Counted from the stretch's first letter, positions 18,101 through 23,207 are shown. The stretch is DNA of 34,026 nucleotides from Gyrodactylus bullatarudis (GCA_012064415.1 SSNU01000176.1:18664-52689); one strand, 5' to 3'. Notes: a model not told the origin generated them from the sequence alone. A program made the numbers and translations.

Positions 18101-19605
18101 ATCTGAAAAAAAGTGAGCTTCATTATATATCCAGAAATTTGATCTCTTAATGAGTTGACTAAAAATAATCTCTTTTCCTGAAATTAAACAAATTCCTATT
18201 ATATATTCCAAATTATATTCTGTGATTGGAATTAAAAAAAGGACATGCCTTCTTGACCATCTTCCGTTTTAAAGAATAATATTTTTAGCTCTAAGATAAG
18301 GATTGTAAGCGGCTTTGAAAATAAATAAGCAAATACAAACTAGTAAAGAAAAATATATTATGTACTTTTCAGGTTTCATGTGATTCTTTTGGCGAGGAGA
18401 CATAAGTTTTTAAGTCTTATTAAACTAGTAAATAAAAGGCACACACATCTGAATGTCAGTCAAACTTGCAACTTGGTCTCATAAGATAGTCTTGTGGAAT
18501 CCAGTGAATCTTGTAAAATATAGTGCCAGGCTATAACATAAAACAAAGTTACAAAATTTTGATTCAAGAGTTACAAGCGTTTGTAATGAAAGACATATCT
18601 CTGAATATTCACTTAAATTCTAAATAATTTATATTAATTTTTGATTCGAAGAAATTGTGCTTGTAATTCATAATAAATAAATAAAAGATTTCTCTTAAGG
18701 TATTTACAAAAATTTTAAATTATTTTAAAAATTTACGACATGATTGAACGGTCAATTTCATTCCAGAGGCTGAATAATAGCTGTTGAAATGTTTCCTCAG
18801 TAGGTTATATGGGCTGATTCCATTTTGCTTTGGGTTTTCAATTAAGCTTTTTCTATTTCCTAAATTGAATTTGTTGAATGAACATTCCTTAGTGAATAAT
18901 GTGAAAATTAGACAATTTATGCGCACTGAATCATTAGATTTGGCTAAGTTATACTCTTAGAGAATATATAAAATCTATGAATCTTACCGTTATCAACAGA
19001 TTGAATTTCATTGTCAACAGCAGACTCAAGTAAAAGAGGATTATGAAAAAAGTTTGCAAATATATCCAAACTCTTTTCAAAGTGTAAAGGGTTGATAGTG
19101 TAGTGATATGTTGTTGTAAGGAAATTAGTTACAGCATTTGAAAATCCACCTCTCTTTGATATATAATGAGAGAAATGATTGTTTTTAGGATATTTCTTGC
19201 TTCCACAGAATAACACTCAAAATAGATGTAAAATAATTGAGTTACTGTGTTCTAAAAGATGCGAAAGGCCCTGACATTCGTGTGGATCATAAAAGGATCC
19301 AATATTGACTGATAAAACAGCAGCGCTAGTAGTAACCTAGAAAAGGTTCTTTAGAATTCGAAGAACTCACGCTTTTCGAAGAGTTTATATAAGTTTTATT
19401 TTTGAAACTGCATAAACAATTTAGACATCGTTGCTTGAGGAAATAAAAACTTGAAAATTACCATTGCATTTACAGGTTCTTCTGAAAAATCATCAGAGAT
19501 AAGAAGACAATTCAGCGAATTATCCAATTTAATGAACCTTGAGTTGATTGAGAAACATTACTTATATTTTTTATTATCAAGGATAGGTTTTTCAACATCA
19601 TGCAT
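1..19605 (-). CDS. IDE: Insulysin-like zinc metallopeptidase (M16A), 17 exons, 3' end outside the window
   Basis: Spliced gene reconstructed by eye. Exons (plus-strand coordinates, in transcript order): 19562-19605, 19462-19537, 19246-19336, 18988-19215, 18737-18955, 17901-18102, 17786-17863, 10579-10702, 4865-5128, 4413-4542, 4318-4329, 4016-4096, 3797-3983, 3670-3753, 3160-3405, 2944-3100 and <1-168. All introns begin GT and end AG, and phase is preserved across all sixteen junctions. The zinc motif HLLEH is at residues 66-70 and the third ligand Glu at 147, the same 77-residue step as H112-E189 of human IDE. Family knowledge: these enzymes degrade small peptides such as insulin inside a closed chamber. 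About 800 of roughly 1000 residues are in the window. Nardilysin is the alternative, but no acidic insert is seen. Possible decay: one frame break in the last exon. Confidence 0.87.
169..960. other. Intron sequence without recognised gene
   Basis: Left part of the 2.8 kb intron between exons 16 and 17 of the insulysin-like gene. It is AT-rich, with short open frames on both strands that match nothing I know. No repeat structure was found except the start of the R1 motif at the right end. Confidence 0.5.
905..1020 (-). repeat. R1 repeat, copy 1
   Basis: On the minus strand this reads ATAGCGCTTTTATTTCGGGC, then ATACTCTTCAGCCTCTTACATG and, about 50 bases later, GAATCTGATTGGCTC. The same order of blocks occurs at 7264-7370, 12004-12110 and 23208-23310. 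It may be a terminus or UTR of an unidentified transposon. The hAT-like ORF that follows starts inside this copy. Confidence 0.6.
995..1768 (+). pseudogene. hAT-family transposase fragment
   Basis: An open frame of 257 codons resembling the middle of hAT transposases. CWNSHFDLF corresponds to the family's 'RWNSTY' block. It is followed by an acidic segment, a 'TLSKVKDISEMLSAEN' stretch like the family's 'T..LS....T', and LKAAQYFNPGAKSK, corresponding to 'A..LDPRFK'. The N-terminal BED zinc finger, the first catalytic Asp region and the C-terminal dimerisation domain are absent. The first ~8 codons come from the R1 repeat, so the ATG is probably accidental. It sits in the last visible intron of the insulysin-like gene, in the opposite orientation. 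Confidence 0.7.
1813..2833. repeat. Inverted repeat pair 1813-1873 / 2768-2833 around a DDE element
   Basis: The left arm contains ACCTTTTACAGACGAAAATG and AAATTGACACCAATT. The right arm contains their reverse complement with a few differences. The arms enclose an IS630-type remnant and unrelated AT-rich DNA. They could be the ends of a carrier element or an inverted duplication. No matching flanking duplication was found. Confidence 0.7.
1883..2625 (+). mobile_element. Tc1/IS630-type transposon remnant, copy 1
   Basis: It aligns in patches with the copy at 30320-30935. Both begin AAAAAGGGG and carry a short N-terminal frame (MPKHDECIRKRVLVLYRED here, IPDEAIRKRIILLKRICEN there). Both carry a C-terminal frame with IPKSE.NMRIL and end ...AACAAGATTTAAA. 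In this copy the central DDE part is missing, and about 180 bp of unrelated sequence (2345-2525) interrupts the 3' part. Stops and frame changes make it non-functional. Confidence 0.65.
2944..3983 (-). CDS. IDE: Insulysin-like gene, exons 13-16 (third M16 domain)
   Basis: Exon 13 (3797-3983) contains IWYKQNTKFKQPKA, matching IDE 'LWFKQDDKFFLPKA', the first strand of the second M16 half. Exon 14 (3670-3753) encodes IFTDYVTEQMRTDLNNL. Exon 15 (3160-3405) gives SSLNGVTINVNGFSDCLP, matching the 'AGLSYDL..VKGYNDK' block, and a long helix KEFENRKESIRQHL. Exon 16 (2944-3100) encodes ESITKEDILLCQKDFFSEL and FNGNISKE, matching 'HGNITKQ'. Introns are 32, 43, 264 and 59 bp. The intron before exon 13 (3984-4015) is only 32 bp. 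Confidence 0.85.
4016..4542 (-). CDS. IDE: Insulysin-like gene, exons 10-12, including a 12-nt microexon
   Basis: Exon 10 (4413-4542) encodes KALELMEDYMKPEKACFIL and ETETWFESKYKIN, matching IDE 'MVLDKLRPENVRVAIVS' and 'EEWYGTQYK'. Exon 12 (4016-4096) encodes CANEHFKVNLRIPTTNKFF, matching 'LNGKFKLPTKNEFIP'. Between them lies a possible 12-nt exon 11 (4318-4329), flanked by TTTGCAG and GTGAGTAAG. It keeps phase and adds four residues. Skipping it also keeps phase, so inclusion is uncertain; the flanking splice signals are the main support. Confidence 0.8.
4865..5128 (-). CDS. IDE: Insulysin-like gene, exon 9
   Basis: An exon of 264 bp (88 codons, phase 0 at both ends), acceptor AAATCTAG and donor GTAAAT. 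It begins VIAYTFNYIDIVKG and continues through NKFIKRLKDNADVSFKYMNE to FLEFDKK. It matches the IDE helical region 'FQYIQKLR..GPQEWVFQE...FRFKDKE...YLLEEF', which closes the second domain. The IDE segment is variable here, so the call rests on the conserved spacing plus the exact fit of exons 8 and 10 on either side. Confidence 0.83.
5129..5745. other. Intron 8 sequence left of Tigger element A
   Basis: The 3' part of the 5.45 kb intron between exons 8 and 9. There is an 84-codon plus-strand frame at 5247-5501 with an acidic segment (EGVETEEVDE). It has no recognisable domain and no convincing start context. Nothing else was identified. Confidence 0.45.
5746..6230. repeat. Left inverted arm of Tigger A
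   Basis: Reverse complement of about 9433-9919. The match runs from the terminal CAGGTAAAAGC to GAAAATG near 6228 with few or no internal differences. A degenerate version occurs at 28167-28415, next to truncated copy D, which confirms that this long arm is a family trait. Confidence 0.9.
6514..6801 (+). CDS. Tigger A upstream ORF: helix-turn-helix protein
   Basis: It starts MKYTNEQKLAIVEEFEN and has a predicted helix-turn-helix (KVTISTIKNWVRNK) at about residues 25-40, of the psq/transposase type. Then comes YDYSARYERLRERIADQ, a basic, probably coiled-coil stretch. The layout is shared with element B (21114-21364) and element C (33437-33774), although the sequences have diverged. The segment is therefore a conserved module of this transposon group. 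The ATG at 6514 is preferred over an upstream TTG. It may be the first exon of the transposase or a separate DNA-binding protein. Confidence 0.65.
   Translation: MKYTNEQKLAIVEEFENSIHGTKYFSTRYKVTISTIKNWVRNKSSLHVNHNYDYSARYERLRERIADQINRLKEDMQIITDKKIQEIIDGVMLLT
6960..7264 (+). pseudogene. Tigger A middle segment 1
   Basis: HYFKPEIFLKKEQFLVIFRL, in two overlapping frames between 6970 and 7070, resembles RSDFYRKRDQFLLTIRI in element C (33385-33290, minus strand). After that the frame continues to 7264 without a known domain. Because two diverged families share it, it was probably coding in the ancestor. It ends at an R1 repeat, which probably broke it. Confidence 0.45.
7264..7370 (+). repeat. R1 repeat, copy 2
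   Basis: AGATAAGCGCTATATTTCAG, then GCATACTCATTAGTC and TTTACATGCCA. It lies inside Tigger A between coding segments and may be a later insertion. Confidence 0.6.
7655..7942 (+). pseudogene. Tigger A middle segment 2
   Basis: An open frame ending at a GTAAGT donor (7943). It contains NLRIMGFWKDAFVINWIRKV, closely matched by NLKILVFWRDKILIDWIRKV in element C. The fold is unknown to me. A 52-bp intron (7943-7994) joins it in phase to the DNA-binding part of the transposase, so it is probably part of the same protein. Confidence 0.55.
7995..9340 (+). pseudogene. Tigger A transposase core (HTH, CENP-B domain, DDE nuclease)
   Basis: Exons are 7995-8359, 8413-8572, 8629-8972 and 9032-9340, with introns of 53-59 bp. 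Order: a helix-turn-helix (QRTQILTLHLDGIEKARLG), a CENP-B-type domain (SKSFYERFKDRHRL), then the catalytic core. The core has the first Asp in NIDEAGW, the second in FLDQCAAHS and the third in STSVLQPIDASIVRKFK. This is the pogo/Tigger/jerky pattern. Defects: TGA replaces the expected Trp codon just before NIDEAG (near 8510), and the A7 run at 8225-8231 puts the CENP-B part one base out of frame. The frame after the last exon ends FDK-stop at 9340. All three catalytic Asp are present. Confidence 0.83.
9433..9919. repeat. Right inverted arm of Tigger A
   Basis: Mirror image of 5746-6230. The near identity of the arms contrasts with the damaged transposase between them. Either the insertion is young or the arms have been homogenised by gene conversion. 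Confidence 0.9.
9957..10470. repeat. Inverted repeat 9957-10042 / 10381-10470 enclosing family X copy 1
   Basis: Both arms contain GTGATTAACGTTATATTTCG or its reverse complement, and a 'CCCATGAGTTC' block with several differences. The left arm is the natural continuation of family X (compare 22240-22330). The right arm is therefore a local inverted duplication rather than a terminal repeat. Confidence 0.7.
10043..10380 (-). pseudogene. Family X ORF, copy 1
   Basis: The minus-strand frame at 10061-10300 reads STIVDNQITSQPAISEKW and then a basic stretch (NKRKRRGQLQID). It matches STVVDTQITSQNVIS and RQLKIDA in copy 3 (22019-22258). The DNA match continues past the frame in both directions. I do not recognise the family. 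The basic, low-complexity composition would suit the first ORF of a retrotransposon, but no zinc knuckle or coiled coil is clear. Confidence 0.45.
10579..10702 (-). CDS. IDE: Insulysin-like gene, exon 8
   Basis: A 124-bp exon with acceptor TTCATTTCAG and donor GTAAGA. It encodes a stretch ending YKIWIHFTDEGFEKWKE, matching the IDE segment 'FFIINVDLTEEGLLHVED'. It lies alone between a 7.1 kb upstream intron (10703-17785) and a 5.45 kb downstream intron (5129-10578), with transposon debris on both sides. Phase agrees with exons 7 and 9. Without its neighbours it would not be recognised. Confidence 0.82.
10905..11395 (+). pseudogene. Penelope-like element fragment, RT joined to GIY-YIG
   Basis: FDVSSLFTNMSLRETVEFI is the typical Penelope RT block ('SFDV.SLFTNIP'). 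Further on, YYKQIDGVAMGNP matches the block 'Y.Q..GVAMGSP'. Almost at once, in another frame, come HVGQTVRAAKVRF and SAVKEHLEDDHSVDHF, the GIY-YIG endonuclease signature region. The catalytic YADD part and the linker are missing, so RT and endonuclease pieces have been brought together by an internal deletion. It lies in intron 7 of the insulysin-like gene. Confidence 0.72.
11396..12003. other. Intron sequence with a solitary mariner-like end
   Basis: AT-rich intron DNA. TTAGGTTGTGTGAAAAGTTC near 11568 looks like the terminal repeat of a mariner, but no opposite end was found. No coding region is recognisable. Confidence 0.4.
12004..12110 (+). repeat. R1 repeat, copy 3
   Basis: Contains ATAGCTCTTTATTTTGGGGC, ATACCCATCAGC and TTTTACATGCCA, then GAATCTGATTGGCCC, in the same order and spacing as copy 1. 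Confidence 0.6.
12293..13200 (+). mobile_element. Mariner element, internally deleted (908 bp), TA target duplication
   Basis: The ends are TTAGGTTGAGCGAAAAGTAA on the left and the inverse of TTAGGTTGAGCAAAAAGTAA on the right, both flanked by TA (12291-12292 and 13201-13202). Full mariners are about 1.3 kb, so roughly 400 bp is missing from the middle. It sits in intron 7 of the insulysin-like gene, antisense to it. Confidence 0.92.
12443..13085 (+). pseudogene. Mariner transposase pseudogene
   Basis: The N-terminal part reads GTGPAETLKKLNSVFGD and then TVFR-stop (Trp codon lost), the first helix-turn-helix of mariner transposases. The linker and much of the second DNA-binding domain are deleted. 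The catalytic part resumes near 12665: LTVFWTMKGH has Thr where the first Asp is expected. The second Asp (FLQDNARPH) and the mariner-specific third Asp (SPDLAPSDYHLF) are intact, and the frame ends at 13085. Not functional. Confidence 0.9.
13295..13685. mobile_element. MITE, 391 bp, with exact 9-bp target duplication
   Basis: TTGTTATAT occurs at 13286-13294 and again at 13686-13694. The element starts TAGGGATACC and ends with the inverse of TAGGGATGT. The inverted arms extend ~150 bp inward (TTGACCAAAAACTA.TACCA, CTAGAGGAATTAGATGCTA). It has no coding capacity. An 8-9 bp duplication with TAGGG-type ends suggests mobilisation by hAT or Mutator-like transposases; 9 bp with symmetric ends slightly favours the latter. 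Confidence 0.88.
13760..14064 (+). pseudogene. LINE endonuclease, C-terminal part
   Basis: YRRPNNTTTDD, ELIILGDLNLPHEDW and IIN.PTRQNNILDCIL are the last conserved blocks of the exonuclease-endonuclease-phosphatase domain that nicks target DNA. A frame change near 14055-14070 separates it from the RT frame (PFEFDV-stop, then PSKDHLGVFAKL), so the original ORF2 is broken here. The catalytic N-terminal half is absent. Confidence 0.78.
14195..15922 (+). CDS. LINE reverse transcriptase
   Basis: A frame of 575 codons. PKPNSDEFRPITL, DQHGFCKGKSCETN and IDLSKAFDKI (first catalytic Asp at about residue 306) are followed by SGVPQGSRVGPLLFNI (about 358) and FKYADDMKI (catalytic Asp pair at about 391-392). 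The thumb follows, with CAGCWNP and LQKVAKIFRRKLSEPY. The domain looks intact and lacks stops, unlike most transposons here. The reading ends early at 15922, and C-terminal coding is continued by the piece at 16088-16336. The listed ATG is not the natural start. The frame reads in from upstream. Confidence 0.9.
   Translation: MIKAVSNINENLLNASNFLEQYTRIYSLSTIKKERVNLDNLVHKKHITLKNKLIKCLSMSRSIEMIENTHNQIKELYNLEYDRIEKKLRDHIKTRPKQGYFYLNKYFKFSNKKNVENNNKTNMTCEALQNIFMSTFNNSFPINTQAFTHCDSCSDYHNNTFMSFSEFNKLLKKLKNKNTKDFYKISVNILTSSHINFIHSFYKIFQQLFFNDIIPDYMLLAKVIPIPKPNSDEFRPITLQNTLMKIIDSILFIKILGTIDIQKIDPDQHGFCKGKSCETNIFNFLNYVSILNKNKNKSVVIYIDLSKAFDKIYIHKIIEICHHYGVCSHLLEMLKIYLTKRKQYVSFENRDSLPQLITSGVPQGSRVGPLLFNIVFSQINVTGAKIFKYADDMKIIYSFDDSIDVEFINTSLKNLSNDLKAFGLSINESKTFYTTPFTTIPLQENILVNEKKIDPKFTIRDLGVKYNNFFDFTDHYKDIHRSFISRCMQIQKCIKNDFMKVFLFKMMARSVVEFCAGCWNPEKPEWSMKLQKVAKIFRRKLSEPYRKKLSLPSESIRLKLNKDRFLKTITILYKF
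16088..16336 (+). pseudogene. LINE RT C-terminus after a duplicated 31-bp block
   Basis: Bases 16088-16118 repeat 15833-15863 (AAAAAACTCAGTCTACCATC and onward), in the same reading frame context (KKLSLPSESI). Downstream, FNRSKNLFEKLPNIIKRMSLFEFKREI is typical of the extreme C-terminus of LINE ORF2. The stretch 15923-16087 between the repeats has several stops. Confidence 0.65.
16337..17154 (+). other. LINE 3' untranslated region, no gene
   Basis: AT-rich sequence with no coding potential that I can support. The last ~60 bp match the LINE tail at 29605-29690. Confidence 0.55.
17155..17313. mobile_element. Hairpin MITE, ~160 bp
   Basis: Near-perfect inverted arms of ~58 bp: CATCTCATTTTTATTGAAAC on the left and its complement GTTTCAATAAAAATAAGATG on the right. 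Both continue through ACGAATATTT and TTAATTAGGG to GGTCGAGAT at the loop. It has no coding capacity. It sits directly at the LINE 3' end, so it may have inserted into the tail. Confidence 0.82.
17314..17785. other. Intron 7 sequence next to exon 7, nothing recognised
   Basis: AT-rich, with no repeat arms or coding region recognised. The exon 7 donor lies at its right end. Confidence 0.5.
17786..18102 (-). CDS. IDE: Insulysin-like gene, exons 6 and 7
   Basis: Exon 6 (17901-18102) begins after a T-rich stretch ending TTTTTTTCAG. It encodes TLEHLEEMVRESFSDIEN, matching the IDE stretch after the first domain, and ends PPQIQDV. Exon 7 (17786-17863) encodes VAGPTLISQLMNVEERG, matching the IDE 'YLGHLIGHEGPGSLL' block. 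Between them the frame only fits if a 37-bp intron (17864-17900, GTAAGT to ATATAG) is removed; a 21-bp alternative breaks phase. If this small intron were not real, the junction would be a +1 frameshift. The exon 7 donor GTATGT opens a 7.1 kb intron full of transposons. Confidence 0.82.
18103..18736 (-). other. Intron 5 of the insulysin-like gene
   Basis: A 634-bp intron with donor GTAAAT and a T-rich acceptor. A minus-strand frame runs through its last 75 bp (18103-18177) as an extension of exon 6. Homology and phase favour the internal TTTTTTTCAG acceptor. Alternative use of the acceptor at 18178 would add ~25 residues and lose phase with exon 5. Confidence 0.6.
18737..19605 (-). CDS. IDE: Insulysin-like gene, exons 1-5 (start and catalytic domain)
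   Basis: The start ATG is at 19605-19603, with an in-frame TAG shortly upstream. Exons 1 and 2 give the typical entry of M16A proteins (LDNSLNCLLISDD, comparable to 'ENGLKVLLISDP'). Exon 3 ends in the HLLEH zinc motif. Exon 4 continues MLFCGSKKYP, the best-known IDE block, then GGFSNAVT and a helical stretch ending SVDN. The third zinc ligand Glu147 is split across the exon 4/5 junction. Exon 5 carries SFNKFNLGN and the YYSASGMKLTV strand. Introns here are 24 bp (19538-19561), 125 bp, 30 bp (19216-19245) and 32 bp (18956-18987). The 24-bp intron contains an in-frame TAA, so it must be removed for the protein to be made. Confidence 0.88.
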
Positions 19606-19862
19606 CTTTTTTGATAATAAATTATAAAGTTTAAACTATTATTTAAAATCAATCTTTTTCCGTACTAATGCTGTTTTTATTCATATTGGCAAATTTAAAT
19701 TTATTACAATGAAACTGATCAATAATTGTTAATTTTTGAAATCATATAAAAAGGAAAACTAGCGTACATCTTATTGAAAACTTCTCTTTTCAGGCTGTAC
19801 CCAAGTCAGCTTAGAATAACACTGCAAAAGAAAAGGTTTTACAGGTAAAAGCTGTGTAAAGC

Positions 19863-20290
19863 TAAAATGCCAATTCTGAAATTTTTGCTGGAGCAGAACT
19901 CTGGTTATTAATGCGTTGATTATCGGCTACAGTCAACTTCTCATTAATTTCACTTTTATCCGTTTGAGTTGAGCTCAAGTGAGGAGGTGGAGGGATCTTC
20001 GGTTTCAAAAATTTTAAATTCTAGTCTTTATTGGACTTCACGACCTTAGAAACCAAGCATATGGGCTAATATCTTCTGCACACAAAGATTGGGCTTAAAT
20101 TCCGTTATTTAATGCTGTTCAACATTGATTTTTCGGCACTTAGATCGACTTGCTTAAGGATTTCAAGTTTGACTCATCTGCGCCCTTTTTCATTGAGATG
20201 AACTGCACTGTCGCTGAATTGGTAGATAAGCTTCAGGATCTTTGTTTTGACCATTGAGTAATTTTATTGACCGTTGGAAAATTTTGAACA
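19863..20290 (-). pseudogene. Family X, copy 2
   Basis: The minus strand reads LKQVDLSAEKSMLNSIK, stops, and then PKIPPPPHLSSTQTDKSE, identical to the start of copy 3 (21551 onward). The VDLSAEKSML region matches DNA in copy 1 (10320-10380). The family thus covers a larger ORF than any one copy shows. A 20-bp Tigger end (CAGGTAAAAGCTGTGTAAAG, 19842-19861) abuts it. Confidence 0.45.
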
Positions 20291-20381
20291 TCATAGTGAT
20301 AGTCGACAATTTACTACTTACTACAAGCTTCACCTTTGAAAGGAAGATTTAAAATTATTGGTTTCTCACCTCTTATTAGTA

Positions 20382-21397
20382 CAGGTAAAAGCTGTGTAAA
20401 GTGACACGACTTGTGTGAAAATTGAAGTGTAACTTTCACTCCAATTTGGACCAATAGAATTGCGTTATTCTTCGACCAATCAGAACGAAGCAATATTCTT
20501 CCGAAAAAATATTACCAAATTTGATGGGTTTCAAGAATTTTTCATTTTATGCTAGATTACTGAAATTTTCTAGATAATCTCAACTTATATTTCTGATTAA
20601 TTTAAACTTCGAAATATCTTTATATCACACCAGGAAGTGGTTTTAGCAAAAAGAGCTAAGATAGCAATCAGATGCACTAAATTTTAGTATCACTAGATTC
20701 AGCGAAAAATTCTGAGTCAATGGTTGGATTTTCAACTCTATATTTAAGAATTTGTGGCTACAATTTAGTTTTAAAACCAGTTTCAGATTTCAAATGATTG
20801 AGATTAATAATTTCAAAAAGTCTTTTTTTCTCTATCATACACAATCACAGGATGTGTCATCCCTTGTTGAATGCTCGTATAATGTGGGTGTGTGTGTGAT
20901 GTACATTGATGTGTAAAAAGATGTCAATCATAGCTTAAATCTCTCCCCGTTTGCAATACTTGTGTTATGCCTTCTTGTTTGTCAAACCTTGTTTGTATCA
21001 CGCTTTTTTCCCATGCTTCCCCTCTTAAAATTTGGGGGAACTTGTACAGAGAAGGATACACATTGACATCACTATTTAGAATAACTCTTTCATACATTTA
21101 TTTTGATCTCCTGATGCCTTATACGAACCTTGAAAAGCTAGATATTCTTCAAGAATTGGACGAGACGAAGAATTCACCAAAAATCATCGCGGATAAGTAT
21201 AACGTTTCCGTTAGAACCATTTATAACTGGCAGAAGGCAGCCTCTCACATCGAATATTGGTTATGATTATGCCAATAGATTTCAACGTCTTAATGCCCGT
21301 ATTGACGAACAAGTTGAGGAGCTCAAGCTTAATAAAAATGAAGTTATTGAGGCAAGTTATTGATGGAGTCTGATACTTGTGAGTCCTTATTTAAATT
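20382..21397 (+). mobile_element. Tigger-like element B, 5' part only
   Basis: The end is TA|CAGGTAAAAGCTGTG at 20380-20382. The leader contains GGACCAAT and CGACCAATCAG (CCAAT boxes), followed by a helix-turn-helix ORF at 21114. It stops near 21397, where an inverted duplicate of its own leader begins. No CENP-B or DDE part is present. Confidence 0.7.
21114..21364 (+). pseudogene. Tigger B helix-turn-helix ORF
   Basis: It begins MPYTNLEKLDILQELDETKN, with a helix-turn-helix at VSVRTIYNWQK. After a one-base shift near 21245 it continues NIGYDYANRFQRLNARIDEQ and stops at 21364. It corresponds to 6514-6801 of A and 33437-33774 of C. The frameshift falls between helix-turn-helix and YDY module. 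Confidence 0.72.
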
Positions 21398-21517
21398 CTT
21401 AAATATAGAGTTGAAAATCCAACCATTGACTCAGAATTTTTCGCTGAATCTAGTGATACTAAAATTTAGTGCATCTGATTGCTATCTTAGCTCTTTTTGC
21501 TAAAACCACTTCCTGGT

Positions 21518-22330
21518 GTGAAGTCCAATAAAGACTAGAATTTAAAATTTTTGAAACCGAAGATCCCTCCACCTCCTCACTTGAGCTCAACTCAAACGGA
21601 TAAAAGTGAAATTAATGAGAAGTTGACTGTAGCCAATAATCAACGCATTAATAACCAGAGTTCTGCTCCAGCAAAAATTTCAGAATTGGCATTTTCGAGT
21701 CATCAAACTGAACTCAACTCCCCGAACAATTCTCCTAGGTTTAGAAGAGAACTGAAATCAATTACTCTTATCAAATCATCCTCTATAGTAAGCTCTAACG
21801 ATATAATATTCCAGAATTTGGCAACCTAAAAAAGCTGGCAGTATTTAATAAATGCAAAAACATATTTAAAAATCTCAATAGTCAATTAAAAACCTAAGCT
21901 TGACTAAATTAAAAAATGAACTCAAGAATAATATGAAGAATTATTTATGTTGACAGATATAACATATGTATTGTTAAATAAAACTATTATTATTAAAAAA
22001 AATTTAATTAAAGAAATGTCAACAGTAGTTGATACTCAGATCACAAGCCAAAATGTAATTAGCAAGAAAAGGGAAATATGCTCAATGACTAAACAAAACA
22101 GAATAGGATCCAGTTACAAAAGGCAGTTAAAAATCGATGCATTCCTCAAGATACAGATAGTGAAACGAGAGAGGAAACTCCTAATCCCTTGTTTCTCAAA
22201 TGAGAAATCATTCCAACCAAAAAAATGCTCAAAAATTCCCATATCTAATCCGGGTTAGAGTATAAAGAGAGCCGCCAAAATATCACGTTTATCACTAAAA
22301 TATTCTTCCGTTTTAAACTTAATGTGTTGT
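21518..22330 (+). pseudogene. Family X, copy 3
   Basis: Two open frames. 21551-21829 is Pro/Ser/Asn-rich (PKIPPPPHLSSTQTDK, SELAFSSHQTELNSP). 22019-22258 reads STVVDTQITSQNVIS and YKRQLKIDAFLK. The second matches copy 1 and the first matches copy 2. It lacks a recognised domain. Together the three copies suggest a mobile element of unknown class. Confidence 0.45.
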
Positions 22331-23002
22331 CAATGGTAATTAATCAAACTTGATGAATATTGTCTTCTCATCTCTGAATGTTTTAATCGGATAAGCTATC
22401 GTTTATCTCCAATTACTCAACAATCAAGTGGATTTAGAAATTACCAGTGGCCAAAAATTAGTAGTTTTAATGTTTAATACACTGTAATCTCTACATTTTT
22501 ATTATTCGTTTGTTTTCTCTAAACTTCCTTATAAGTTTAGAATCATAAAATATTCTTCATAAAGTTCAAAATTATTTTCATGCTGGAGTTAAGAATAGTT
22601 TTGGTGAATAAAGCTTTATTTTCGTCAGTTCTCTTCAGACCAAACACCGACTATCGATATATATCTATACATGAAGTAATGTTGGGAACATTCAGGTTAA
22701 GGGAATAGCATTTATTTATCCGGAGTTGACCAATGGGATTTGAGTGTGTTCATAGTCTTCGGGCTGCGAGGAATACATCTATTTTTTGATTACCGGTTGG
22801 TAATCCTTTCCTCTGTTTCCCTGTTTTTTGTGTTGCTTAGGAGATATGGCGAGGTTTCTTTTTCACGTAGTTGTGGGGTTCTGCACTTCTGGTTGTGAAA
22901 AATTTCTCTTCCGATCATCATAGCGCATATTTGGATCCCGGTTGCCAGTAGAGCGTAGGCTAGTTTTAATGGTTTTATTTGGGCTTTTGCAACAAGAGGA
23001 AG
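22331..23002. other. No recognised feature
   Basis: Slightly less AT-rich near 22700-23000. A minus-strand frame of 73 codons (22790-23011) reads hydrophobic (LALLATGIQICAMM-like), but it has no family match and overlaps a transposon end, so I do not call it a gene. Confidence 0.4.
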
Positions 23003-23039
23003 TACAGGCAAAACCCCTGAAAGTAGAACAGATTAATAT

Positions 23040-23130
23040 AAATCGAGATAGTTTGCCTATTATATAGGGTTTTTTGGGGAGAAGACTAGTGTCGTTTCAT
23101 TGGTCCCTATAGACCAATCAGAGTCGAGTA
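23040..23130 (-). promoter_or_regulatory. Promoter-like signals in left arm of the 5.0 kb unit
   Basis: On the minus strand: GATTGG and CCAAT (23099-23118) then CCCTATATAATAGG about 40 bases on (TATA-type, ~23055-23068), pointing outward. The right arm has the same pair. This is a motif reading only; activity is not shown. Confidence 0.5.
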
Positions 23131-23207
23131 TATATTTTCGTAATTTTCTGAAGTCTTTTTGATCTGTAAGATAAATCTTTTTAGTAATGAAAGGAGATGC
23201 CAGAGAA

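Larger units (their letters stand above)
19863..21690. repeat. Inverted duplication around Tigger B
   Basis: Segment 21398-21690 is the reverse complement of 20627-20752 followed by 19868-20035. The left side has an extra 591 bp (20036-20626), including the Tigger B terminus. The right copy lost it with a CAC microhomology at the junction (GGACTTCAC / ATATCAC). The duplication thus post-dates insertion of B into family X. Confidence 0.75.

Noticed and set aside
21240..21270. Programmed frameshift between helix-turn-helix and YDY module in Tigger B and C
   Set aside because: Both elements change frame at this place, but by different amounts (+1 in B, -1 in C), and A has none. Independent indels are simpler.
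22790..23011. Minus-strand 73-codon frame with hydrophobic N-terminus
   Set aside because: It starts at the TA junction of the 5.0 kb unit, and I recognise no family. Could be chance.
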